DNA of 64,000 bases from Vesta saturnalis (lineage: Eukaryota; Arthropoda; Insecta; Coleoptera; Lampyridae): the NCBI GenBank assembly GCA_036346205.1, contig JARFJB010001819.1:2878001-2942000 (forward strand), given 5' to 3'. Positions 35,001 to 45,829 of this stretch are shown piece by piece. Position 1 is the stretch's first letter. Each line of letters starts with the position of its first letter. The translations under genes and the position numbers were made by a program. The notes below the pieces were generated by a model. The model was not told the DNA's origin. It ran no database searches and was given only the letters and a program-made list of their open reading frames with translations.

Positions 35001-36345
35001 AGAACTCTTGTGGTGCTACTCAGAACTCCCAAGAAAAGTTGCATTTTCACCAATTTTTCTCAACCCCCTTATTGACTTGGACAAACGTTGATAGAGGAAA
35101 ACGAAATTTCGATACAACTCTGATAATAATGGTTTGAGAGGCATGTTTATTAAGAGGTATTATTAGAACTCTTGTGGTGCTACTCAGAACTCAAAAGAAA
35201 AGTTGCATTTTCAACAATTTTTCACGCCCCTTATTGACGAAGAAATGTTGACAGAGGAAAACTAAATTTCAATAGAACTCTGATAATAATGGCTTGAGAG
35301 CCATATTTATTAAGAGTTATTATAAGAACTCTTGTAGTGCTACTCAGAACTCAAAGAAAAGTTGCATTTTCAACAATTTTTCTCAACCCCTTATTGACGG
35401 ACAAACGTTGACAGAGAAAAACGAAATTTCGATACAACTCTGATAATAATGGTTTGAGAGCCATGTTTATTAAAAGGTATTATTAGAACTCTTGTGGTGC
35501 TACTCAGAACTCAAAAGAAAAGTTGCATTTTCAATAATTTTTCTCAACCCCTTATTGACGGACAAACGTTGATAGAGAAAAACGAAATTTCGATACAACT
35601 CTGATAATAATGGTTTGAGAGCCATGTTTATTAAGAGTTATTATTAGAACTCTTGTAGTGCTACTCTGAACTCAAAAGAAAAGTTGCATTTTCAACAATT
35701 TTTCTCAACCCCTTATTGACGGACAAACGTTGACAGCCAAAAACGAAATTTCGATACAACTTTGATAATAATGGTTTGAGAGCCATGTGTATTAAGAGTT
35801 ATTATTAGAACTCTTGTAGTGCTACTCAGAACTCAAAAGAAAAGTTGCATTTTCAATAATTTTTCTCAACCCCTTGTTGACGGACAAACGTTGACAGAGG
35901 AAAACTAAATTTCAATAGAACTCTGATAATAATGGCTTGAGAGCCATATTTATTAAGAGTTATTATAAGAACTCTTGTAGTGCTACTCAGAACTCAAAAG
36001 AAAAGTTGCATTTTCAACAATTTTTCTCAACCCCTTATTGACGGACAAACGTTGACAGACAAAAACGAAATTTCGATACAACTCTGATAATAATGGTTTG
36101 AGAGCCATGTTTATTAAGAGGTATTATTAGAACTCTTGTGGTGCTACTCAGAACTCAAAAGAAAAGTTGCATTTTCAATAATTTTTCTGAACCCCTTATT
36201 GACGGACAAACGTTGACAGAGAAAAACGAAATTTCGATACAACTCTGATAATAATGGTTTGATAGCCATGTTTATTAAGAGTTATGATTAGAACTCTTGT
36301 GGTGCTACTCAGAACTCAAAAGAAAAGTTGCATTTTCAACAATTT
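35001..36345 (+). repeat. Tandem array, 161-bp unit, nine copies (left arm)
   Basis: AGAACTCTTGTGGTGCTACT recurs (with G/A variation) at 35001, 35165, 35335, 35485, 35646, 35807, 35968, 36129 and 36290. The last five intervals are exactly 161 bp. Units are highly similar, indicating recent expansion or homogenisation. Confidence 0.95.
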
Positions 36346-36697
36346 TTTACAATCCCTTTGGGTTTACGAAGGTTAAAAGAAGAAAGAAAAACTGATAAAC
36401 AAGTAGTCCAATATTGATTTCCATTACGTAATTTTCTTTTTTGTCAGATATTGAAAATTATTTCTATTAGAGGAGTTTTAAAGAAAAATTAATTACACTT
36501 TATAAAATTCTCTCTTGCTTTAATGTTAAACAAGTTTTATCATATTTATTAAACAAAATCAGTCATAACTTGGATACGCTAAAATATTCAGAATATATAA
36601 TAGCTTCCTTAAGCTTAATTTACACACGCGCACACACATAAGCTCAACACCGATTTTAGTATGCACTAAATATCAATGTAAACGTCTATATTTTTAT
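36346..36697. other. Spacer between left array and gene
   Basis: AT-rich, contains the 3' flank of the transposase gene. An AATAAA-type polyadenylation signal is not clearly identifiable here. Confidence 0.5.
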
Positions 36698-37513
36698 TTA
36701 TTGGTGTCGTTCCTGCGTTACATACAAAATCAAATGTGGTGCAATTGCTGCATCTTCCGTCACAATTTTTTGTTTCGTGATCATATCGTCATACAAGTAC
36801 CATCTCGTTGTATCACAAACATACCCTGTGTAATGGCCGTCGTTAACATCACTTGCGTATTGATGATAAGATACTACTCCAATAAGAGTATATTTTTCTG
36901 CAAATTGTAATATTTTCGGGATCATTGTAAGGGTCGATTTCTTCGGCTGTAATCCAATGGATGTAGCATAACGACTGTCAGTGAAAACGCTGCAATCAAT
37001 AATTAAAGGCCGTTGAAAGGTATATTTTTCTTTAATAATCTCATGGCAATTTCTGCAAGAAACGTTTTTTTCTGCATTAACGTCTATTATGGACCTATGT
37101 AATTCTGTCAGACCATCACGTAATAGTATGTCGACATTAATGCTAACAACCGGAACTTGTCGTGTTGATTGGTGACTACAATAACCACAAGATTTCCTAT
37201 TAATCAAAGAAGGGACATCTTTAAATAAATATTCTACAAGATGAGCAACGTTACAATTGGCTTTTAATTGCAATACATTACTTCGGTAAGGCACTACTTG
37301 AAAAAGTGAAATACCACGTAAAATGTTTGCACGTTCCACATAAATATTATCCGTAATTTTTTTTACCTTTGTATCCAAGATACTTCTGGCAAATGTGAAG
37401 AAATTATTATCACAACTACTGGCAAATCTTGAATATTCCACGTTACATAGTAAAGCATTGATTACAATTTGAGTTATAGAGTCAAAGGCGGATAACAATA
37501 AATTCTTTCCCAC
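36698..37513 (-). pseudogene. USP-like ubiquitin hydrolase domain of the foldback transposase
   Basis: About 270 codons. It shows features of a C19 (USP) deubiquitinase fold: two CxxC pairs at about residues 109/112 (CGYC) and 153/156 (CRNC), as in the USP zinc ribbon, then a His box (DGHYTGYV, about residue 227) followed by WYLYDD. At the N-terminal Cys box the sequence reads LLLSAFDSITQI; where a nucleophilic Cys might be expected there is Ser, though the alignment is uncertain. It continues the 658-codon frame upstream, but a one-base shift near 37500 (in GGGAAAGAATTT) separates them. It could cleave ubiquitin-like conjugates or be a structural relic. Assignment rests on motifs only. Confidence 0.7.
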
Positions 37514-39458
37514 ATTGCACTGCTTTCAGTACGTTGCCATTCTTTAGCACCGGAATTGACACACGAGTTAAAGTAGTCAAGGGATCCCAGCTAGGAAGAT
37601 CGTCGAGGTAATTTAGTTTCTTCTTATTATCCATATTAAAAGGCTCTTTCGACTTTTCCTTGCGTTTTGTGTTTTTCGATGTTACACTGCTTACTTTTGT
37701 ATTGGAAACGAAACCTCTCCAGTTCTCCACAATATTCCATTTATTTTCTTCTTCATTTACTTCATTTACTTGACAATGAGAGTATTTAGTACTATTTTCA
37801 TCACCCAGATTTAATAAAGTCTTCCCCTTTAAAAATTCAATATGTTTTATTATAAACTTATCAATCCTCATTGGTAGTTCATTCTTAAATATCCTATTTT
37901 TCAACTCATCAGAAGATGCTTCAACGGCAGAAGAGTTAGCTATTTCAATATTGCTTTGATAATACCTCCGCGTGATTCCGGTCCACAGTGGAAAATACTG
38001 CATTAGCTTTTTTAATTTGTCGGCTACTTGGGGAATGTAAAACGCGTTTACTATAGAACCACAAGCTGCATTCGCGACCGTAGCTTCCGCTTTGTCAAAA
38101 ATATGTTTTGTCCATTGAGTCCATTCAGATGAAACATCAGGGTCGTCTATATATGGTTCGTAACCTTCATTTTCATTATCCTCAATAACAATGCCTTTGA
38201 TGGTTCCATTGATAAACCGTAAAGCATTTTCTGATGGCAGGGGTGAGAAGTACTCATCGTTACCTATATCCTCACTAATGGCAACTAAGATTATAGATAG
38301 CAGAGCATTTTCAATTTGGTGGATTTCCTGTAACTTGTAAACATGTGCGAGTGCCCTTAAATAAAATTGACGCACTTTTGTTGGTGTTCCCCGGAGACAC
38401 TTCCATCTTGCAATAATTTTTATGAAATGACTTACATCTAATCTGATACAACTTGGTAATTTTTGTCGTTGTTGAAGCACAATAACATCGTACATAACTT
38501 GTAAATAAGCCTGCGTGTCTGCACAGTTTGGAAATGCCCTTGCAACTGCTATTAATAATGCTTTACTAAAATCTATCACAACCATGCGGGGTAACGGAGC
38601 ACCGTCTGCTAGTATCGATAAAAAAAAGTAAGTTATCATAGCAGAATCTTGTTTGGTCGAAACCATCTGAAAAACTGGACAGCTAGTAGTTTCTGATGTG
38701 ACCAAGCATTGGTATAAATAAACATGAGGATTCTTCTTATTATTGGGTAGGTTTAACTTTTTAGCGAAGCTACCTGTAGGATCTATTGTTAAGTAGCTGT
38801 TATTATTTTGTTTGGTAACAGTTTTGTACAATAATTTTTGTTCTTCTGCCCAATACATACAAAAAAACGGGTCTAGTCCTATATGACGTATAATACCAGC
38901 GAGAGATTCATGTTTAATAACACTTAAATTAAATATAGGGTCGCTTGAATCTAATTCAAGGCGGCGATCATTTTCTTGCTGTTTCGCTTTTCGTAGGACG
39001 GTGGCGTTATATAGCATCGGTGGAATCGCATCACCCACCCCCATAGTACGATTTGCTTCGTTTGCTCTCCAAATACTGGCATCTTCCTTGGAGGTTAATA
39101 AATGAGATGCTATTTCGCGTCGTAAATGGCCTCTTAGTTGTCGTTTTTTCTTGTGGATAAATCCATATTGATAATTTTTTAAGACGCACTCAAATGTGAT
39201 ATCAGAATGATGATTTGGTTTTTGCATTAAACATCCAGAAAATATAGAGCCACATTCTGAACACGAACCTGTAAAACGAGTATAGTACTTAGCTTCATTA
39301 CTTTTAAACACTTTGCCATATTTAAATGCAAACCCACATGCGATTTTTGTTTGCTCCCAAATTTTTCTTGCAAATATATCAGTCCATTTCCCCGGTTGAA
39401 GTAAAGTATATTTCCTATGCGAGTATGTCTTTTTTTTTTTGGTTTCACTTCTTTCCAT
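37482..39458 (-). pseudogene. MULE/NOF-like transposase core
   Basis: Open for 658 codons. A Cys-containing N-terminal module (SCSECGSIFSGC, residues 65-76, with a basic stretch at 103-114) could bind DNA. The catalytic core resembles MULE transposases: first Asp in YLTIDPTGS (residue 226), second in VVIDFSKALLIAV (residue 296), then C-(3)-D-(2)-H in CIRLDVSHFIK (337-344), equivalent to the C/H motif between the second Asp and the Glu. The catalytic Glu lies further on and I could not assign it. A Lys/Glu-rich linker near residues 590-620 leads to the USP-like part. It overlaps the preceding frame through a slip in a T-run at about 39430, and the following one through a shift at about 37500. 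Apart from these two shifts it is undamaged. Confidence 0.72.
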
Positions 39459-39799
39459 GCTTCCCTAGATAGTACAAGTGAAAATTTCATCTTTTTGTCA
39501 CTATAAGTTTCATTACTATCAGAAATGTTGAAAGAGTTGCTTTCTCGTTCTGTAGTGACCGCCTCGGGTTTCTTTATATTAAATTTTTTTATTATATAGT
39601 CCCTCATACCACTTCTATTTTTATGTAGTATGGTATACACATGTTTTGGACTAATTTCCGAACCAGCACTGTGCACGTACGTCGAAATTTCTTTAAAAAC
39701 AGAATGCGAGGGTGAATACACTTTGCCGTTAGCGTCAATTGGCCGATATTCGTCTTTGCTCAAAGTTTCAAGCAACTTATCCGTATCGCGATCGTACAT
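39366..39799 (-). pseudogene. N-terminal segment of the foldback transposase
   Basis: Starts at ATG 39799 (MYDRDTDKLLETL). It reads for about 125 codons up to SREAWKEVKPKKK, where an indel in the homopolymer (TTTTTTTTTTTT on the given strand, 39428-39440) moves it out of frame; the family reading then continues in the 658-codon frame (HRKYTLLQPGKW). It is predicted to be a helical, charged N-terminal region; I recognise no domain. Translating the combined gene gives about 1,030 residues, close to the size reported for NOF (about 120 kDa). Confidence 0.6.
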
Positions 39800-39814
39800 T
39801 GCTAAGCAGTTGTA

Positions 39815-40750
39815 ATATACGTGCTCACCCTTGCACCTTTCAAAATAATGTACACATTACACTATTAAAATGAATGACTCACAAAATGTTCAACAAATTC
39901 ACAAAAATCGAAAAACACCCCGAAATGGGAAAAAAAACTAAACGTAAGAACTGTAATGGCACTCAGTAACTGATTCGTTTAAATAAATGTAAACCTAATG
40001 TAAAAATTCCTCAACTATAAACATTGAAAAGTGCATTGTTACGAGAATTCAAAATAATATTGGGTCATAAATTAAGCACGCTTAGGGGATATTTACTTTA
40101 CCTTAAATATAAGTACTTGTCGGTCCTACTTATGTAGAAGTTTGCAAGCAAAGATAATCATTCCTGTCATAAAGGTTTTAGTTCATAGAATTCTTTGAAA
40201 TTACATTTGTACCATTACGTACCAGTACTATTTTTTATAACAATTGGAAATATCTTATTTGTATATAAGTATTTTGCAAAATTTCAACCGTTAAGATTTA
40301 AAAATTCTTTTGTATTAGTGTAAGATCATAGCTTGTTATAACAACATACTTAGTCATAAACGTTTTTCGATGTAACATCGTGTATATTGCTAATATACTT
40401 CTGTGAATAAATCGTATATGACAACCATCCAATATTTTAATATATTTATAAACATCATTTCCATCAATACACTCCTTGTAAAACAATTAATACAAGTAAC
40501 TGTTAATCCAAATATAATTCTGAAATCGATACCTACTGCATTTCCGTTTAGAATATTTCATCTCAATTTTAAAATATATCAATCTTAGATAATCACGTAT
40601 GTATATGAAACACATGTGCAGTGTGTGTCTGTGTGGATGTATGTTAGTATCCACGATAACCCAAGAACGAAAATACGTGCATACGTACTTAAAAATTTTA
40701 TATTCAAGCTTGTTTACATTTGGCTTAGATTTTAGGAGAAATCCATCCAC
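39815..40750. other. Promoter-side flank of the foldback transposase
   Basis: AT-rich non-coding DNA between the gene's start and the right tandem array. A TG-rich run (40618-40650) is present. The gene's promoter should lie here, but no motif can be assigned. Confidence 0.45.
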
Positions 40751-40759
40751 CCATAATGA

Positions 40760-41130
40760 AAACGCAACTTTTCTTGTGAGTTCTGAGTAGCACCACAAGA
40801 GTTCTAATCATAACTCTTAATAAACATGGCTCTCAAGCCATTATTAGCAGAGTTCTATTGAAATTTAGTTTTCCTCTGTCAACATTTCTTCGTCAATAAG
40901 GGGCGTGAAAAATTGTTGAAAATGCAACTTTTCTTTTGAGTTCTGAGTAACACCACAAGAGTTCTAATAATACCTCTTAATAAACATGGCTCTCAAACCA
41001 TTATTATCAGAGTTGTATCGAAATTTCGTTTTCCTCTATCAACGTTTGTCCAAGTCAATAAGGGGGTTGAGTAAAATTGGTGAAAATGCAACTTTTCTTG
41101 GGAGTTCTGAGTAGCACCACAAGAGTTCTA
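40760..41130 (-). repeat. Right-arm tandem array, about three copies of the 161-bp unit
   Basis: Reverse copies of the left-arm unit: the AGAACTCTTG word ends at about 40805, 40965 and 41129 (spacings 160 and 164). The right arm therefore has about three units against nine on the left. Confidence 0.92.
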
Positions 41131-42339
41131 TCGATAATGATAAGGGTAAAACGATGCAATTGTGATAGTAAAGTAGCTCTCGCCAATGTTGGATTCGCAC
41201 TTCGTGAATTTGGCACCCCTGACTTTGCATCCTGATTATTTGGATTAATCTAGCAGAACTATTTCTACCACTATGATAGAACTCTAGAACTATTAGGAGT
41301 GCAGTAAGAACTCCACTAAAGTTTTGACTTTTTTCTAAATGAGGTGCTACCTTCACAGGCGTTTCCTTTTGGGAATTGTAAAGTTTTTTTTGTGTGTGAA
41401 TGGAGATGTTTTATTACTTAATATAATTCGTTTATTTTCAAATGTATGACAACGAAATCATTACTACATTACTACATAAACCAGTTTCTATTCATTAAAG
41501 TATTCATACACATTAACAAGTTGTTGGCACATTTTATTAAAACAGCTTCCGGGCATAGTTATCAGATTTCAATAAGAACACGTTGCCTTGTCACAGTAAA
41601 AGCAAACACTAATTCAAATATTATATTGGAATGCGCTTATAATGGTATAATTAATAGAAACTGGTAATCAATTCCTCATTATTTAGTTCTAATTTTGTTT
41701 TGTATTATTTATAGGAATGTACCTTATGTTCTGCATATACAATTAATGTCACTATTAGTAAACAATAGAAACTGGTTTATGCATATCAATTCCTATTTAA
41801 TTACCTATTGATGATTTCGTTGTTGCACATTTGAAAATAAATGAATTATATTAAATAATAAAACCTCTGCATCCACAAAAGAAAAAAATTTCCAAAAGGA
41901 ACACAGTTAATATTCAAAATCCTTCAAAACGTTTGGTAACTTCTGGAATAGGATTACATTTCCATTGTGTTTGCCTCTAGCGGGCGGTCATTTGAAACAT
42001 CGCTTACGTTTGCGTGTCTATCGCTTTCTACTTCGACGGATCTTATGATAAATAGTTTAAACGTACAGTGCAAATCTTAATTCATGTAGATACGTTTCTA
42101 TTGAAAGTCTAACGTTAGAAAGAAACGGCTGTACATTCCAGATGTCACAGTGTGATAAAGCGATAAGCCGAAATAGGAAATCTTTATTTTTACAAGATAT
42201 ATTAATCATTAGTTGGTTTAAACACAATTTGGAATCATTTCTTGTATTTCCATTTACATCAAATACAATAAATAAAATTAGAAGTTCAATAACGGTTTTT
42301 ATGTGAAATACACTTGTTATCTAGGTACATATTCAATCA

Positions 42340-43345
42340 TTGCATTCATTGTGACTGCCGTCATTTCCATTAGATGATTGACCTAAGCTAATCACAATAG
42401 GATTTTGTACAAATTCATACTGCTTTTGAACATCACACCATTGTGGCATTTCCTTTCCTGCATGTGTAATGCATTTTTGCCAATATTCTGAAGTATGTAA
42501 CAATATCATCATTAATAAACTGACAATGATATGGTGGTAAACACAACACTTTATGGCCCCATTGCTCCGTTAGTTCATCGATTGCATATTTTTAGGAATA
42601 TGCTCTTTAGCTAATTGCAACAATTCTACCTTTAGCTCATCATTTGTGTAGCTAAAATTACGCTTCTGTAGAAATGCTGTCAATTCTGCTTTTCTCCAGT
42701 TGCCTGATGGTGTTTTATCTACAAACGAGAAATGATACGACGCATTGTCAAGTGTTATTAAACTGGGTTTTTCTAAATAATAAGCAGTTATTAAAACCAT
42801 TTGATAAAACATTTCTGCATTCATATTGTCGTGGTAATCTTTCACTTGGCTTTTTGTAGAAAACACCGACGACGAATTAGGAATAAATCCGTTGCTGTTA
42901 CCTGCGCCCACAATTATAAACCTAAATCATAAATCACATTATAATACTTAATCAATCATTATCAATTCATTTATTTTACCTTTTGCCTTCTCCATGAGGT
43001 TTTTTTCTTAAGCTTCTCACATTACTGTCGTGACATGTTTTTGTAAGTGATCCTCGACTAAATATCCAGGTTTCATCTAGGTGTATTGGATCATATGTTC
43101 CCTCTTGTTTGTTTTTGAAGTAATTCCTTAAAAATGTTACTCTGCCAACAGCTATATGATTTTGTTCGAATAAACCTTCTGGGATCATCCATTTTAAAAT
43201 CGAAACCAATAGAATGTAACAGTCGCTTTAAGCTTGTTGCAATAAATAAATAAATGTTGTCCTCCGTTAACTCGTACATTAAGCTTTTTACTGTAATTGG
43301 CAACACTAAAATAATTACAGTAGAAATATTTTCAAAACAACACAA
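42340..43345 (-). pseudogene. IS630/Tc1-like DDE transposase, older copy
   Basis: Minus-strand exons read TEDNIYLFIATSLKRLLHSIGF, a frameshift, RVTFLRNYFKNKQEGTYDPI, then HLDETWIFS (first Asp), a splice-like GT..AG gap (about 42927-42988), GAGNSNGFIPNSSSVF, DYHDNMNAEMFYQMV, LITLDNASYH (second Asp), and after another frameshift GHKVLCLPPYHCQF, where the family has LPPYHPELNPIE. The Glu motif is destroyed. It belongs to the same family as the copies at 44375 and 60930 but is more diverged and retains the segment between DNASYH and LPPYH that the 44-kb copy has lost. Confidence 0.72.
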
Positions 43346-45420
43346 TGAGTCATGAACCAGCTGTGCGATAATCAGCTGGTTTGCCAGTGGCGTTGCAGGA
43401 AAATTTCATAAATGGGTTATGGGGTTAAACAGAAATGTTACAAATTGAAGTTAAACCAAGCGATAATTTATATAAGACTATGTTTTGTGAAATTTAGCAA
43501 TTATAGCTTAGTTTACACGATTACAAATAGGCGCAGTTTTGTTTTGGAGCTCCTTGAATACTTGTCATCAACAATGCCTGCTGAATAACTTTATTTACAG
43601 AATAACAAAATGATCTATACAAAAGTGCAATCTTATAATTTATCCTAAACTACTGTAAAATGATACATGTACCCGCAAAGCATGAAAGAAAACCTTAATA
43701 TCCGGCTCTTTGAGGGACAGTTTAATAGTATGTAGAATGTGTTGAAACTTAATAAACTAAATATACTATTTGAAACTATGTAAACGAATTCACATTAATT
43801 AAAACGTAGATGTGTATAACAAAAGCTTTCAAATTAATAACACAAGTAGTAATCGCACCAGATTCTTATTAGTTTGAATGCGATTACTTATTACTGTGGT
43901 TTAGGAGTAAATTATTTTAAAATTTTTTTAAAATTTATTTATTCACAAAAGAATATAAAATGAACACGTAAATATTTACAGAAATATAAAATGCTAACTC
44001 ACATAAATGAATTGAGAATTATAATTAAATATTTTACTAAAATTATGCCACAAAACAACTTATGACAAAAATCTAATTATAGGAAATTACAATTGCTAAA
44101 GTTTATTTTTAGTATACCTAATGTAAAATTCTGGTAAATAGGTTATCATAAATACATACAAAAACAATTAAGAAATGATAGATTTTGTTTTAGGGTTTAA
44201 ACAATTGAATCAACACACTTCATTTTGGTTGAAACTACACATTCACCTTAGTTTTATAAAATTCACAAAACATTAAATAGATCACGATATAAGGTGTGTT
44301 TCATTGTGAGAACCGAACAAGTTGCAAAGTACCTATAATGTGTGTAAATTGTAAATATTCCCTAATAAATTATTTTATTCTGTGCTCGGTCCTGCTTGTT
44401 GTAAGTCAGAGTCAGGCAATAGAGAAATTCCAAGATCTCCCTCATCTTCATCATCGGAAGATTCTTCAGTAGATGGATCTGAATCGCCTGTATTCACAAC
44501 GAATCTAAAATCATCATATGATTTGTCAAACATGTGTTCTTTGTACATGTATTCTTCAACTACTTTATCAACATGTGTACATATGTTTACCCAATCTTCA
44601 GGAGTTATCGTGACAAATTTTTCTTTAGCTAATTTTATTACATCTTTTAATTTAAAGGTAGTATTTCTAGATGCAACGTACTGCTTCATTGCAGCCCATA
44701 TTTTCTCAATTGGGTTTAGTTCTGGATGATACGGAGGAAGTCTAAGCATAATTGAATGTTGACGAAGCCACATAATCATATCGTGCTTTTTGGTCATGGA
44801 TGTTGGATCTTTATTTATTACCATATTGTGATATGATGCATTATCGATGACAAGTACAGCTCGCTTTGGTATATTCGGCAATAGCTGCTTCTGTACCCAC
44901 TGCATAAAATTTGTATGGTTCATATCGTTGTGGTAATCTCCTGATGTACTTCCTATAATTAATAAGATTTAGTTTTAGACTGCAATTATGATAATGATCT
45001 CGTACCTGATTTGAACATAAGTAGTGCATTATTAACAAAACCTTCAGATCCACCAGCATGTACCATGATAACACGTGGACCTTTGCCAATAGGTTTTTTA
45101 AAACCCAGAGTAGAATTATCTGTCCAATTTTTTGGGTTTGTATAACAACTGTTGATATAGGACTCATATGTAAAAATAATTGGTCTCTTATCTTGAATGC
45201 ATTGCTGCAGTTGACGTAAATATTAGATACGCTTTAAGCGTATGTCATATGATTCGATCAGAACCTTCCTTTTATCAACAGTGTTGCACCATCTACAAAT
45301 TTATGCATAATATGAGTGAATGTCACAAATAGTTATATGACTTACCGAAAACCCAATTTTTTAATAATCTTTCCCAAAGTCGAAAGTCCACCTTTAAAAT
45401 CAATACCCCTTTGCAGAATT
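43310..45420 (-). repeat. Duplicated IS630-like element, copy 1
   Basis: Homologous in the same orientation to 60930-64000 along its length, starting with AGTAGAAATA.TTTC / CACAATGAGTCATGA and including about 1 kb of non-coding 3' sequence (43400-44370) before the transposase. Copy 2 differs by many 1-5 bp deletions, a 105-bp segment and one large insertion. Confidence 0.92.
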
Positions 45421-45814
45421 TTATGGTGGATACCTGTTAATTTAAATGTAATTATATTTACCATGTAAAAATTGTTTCATTGCCTTTTAACGTAGGCACT
45501 CTCTTTTCAATAATATAAAACTTATGTATAATGGATTTTATCTGCTCCAATTCCCCCTGATACAGATTACTTTTAGGGTTTGGTCTGTTTTTATTTTTTC
45601 TAGGCGAAGAAAACTTTGTTGCTTTGCCTTGGGAAATTTCCTTCATATCTGATATAACTTTACGATAAGTTAATTCACCTATCTTCGTAGCAGCTAAAAT
45701 TCTCTCCTTAAAGTTTGACAAAGGGATTGTCACTCCCTCCTTGGCTTCTTTTGTCATGAATTCTATGACGTTTGCAACAATTTCTCGAGCTTGACTATGC
45801 AGAATCATTTCCAC
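44375..45814 (-). pseudogene. IS630/Tc1-like DDE transposase with introns, copy 1
   Basis: First exon: about 118 codons from about 45807 (MILHSQAREIVANVIEF) with a helix-turn-helix-like N-terminus. Exon 2 (LQRGIDFKGGLSTLGKIIKKLGFR) ends at a GTAAGT donor near 45348; its acceptor side ends TTTGTAG. Exon 3 runs WCNTVDKRKVLIESYDIRLKR, then an in-frame TAA (45223-45225), and on to PKNWTDNSTLGF and IGKGPRVIMVHAGGSEGFVNNALLMFKSG, ending at GTACGA. Exon 4 (44375-44923) has the second Asp (VIDNASYHN) and the Glu (LPPYHPELNPIEKIW), ending in an acidic tail. The position of the first catalytic Asp reads TYESYI, Tyr instead of Asp (codon TAT, 45166-45168). About 35 residues are deleted between the second Asp and the Glu motif (junction near 44745). 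The exon 1-2 junction does not restore frame. Confidence 0.82.
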
Positions 45815-45829
45815 GAACGCCGATCTGTT

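Larger units (their letters stand above)
34476..42195 (-). mobile_element. FB/NOF-like foldback transposon coding for a MULE-type transposase with a USP-like domain
   Basis: The terminal arms are inverted copies: AATAAAGATTTTCTATTTCG at 34481 matches the reverse of CGAAATAGGAAATCTTTATT ending at 42188, continuing through AGCGATAGACAC and CCAAACGTTTT landmarks. Inside each arm lie tandem 161-bp repeats (nine at left, about three at right). Between them, on the minus strand, is a coding region of about 1,000 codons (36698-39799). Foldback arms made of tandem repeats plus one large internal gene is the plan of the Drosophila FB-NOF composite. No 9-bp target duplication could be found by eye. Confidence 0.8.

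Noticed and set aside
34747..35091. A protein-coding gene of 114 codons
   Set aside because: It lies wholly within the inverted terminal arm and its mirror copy is at 41039-41356; reported as a finding, not as a gene.
36698..39799. A host ubiquitin-specific protease gene
   Set aside because: The USP-like part continues a transposase frame and the whole sits between foldback arms, so it belongs to the mobile element.
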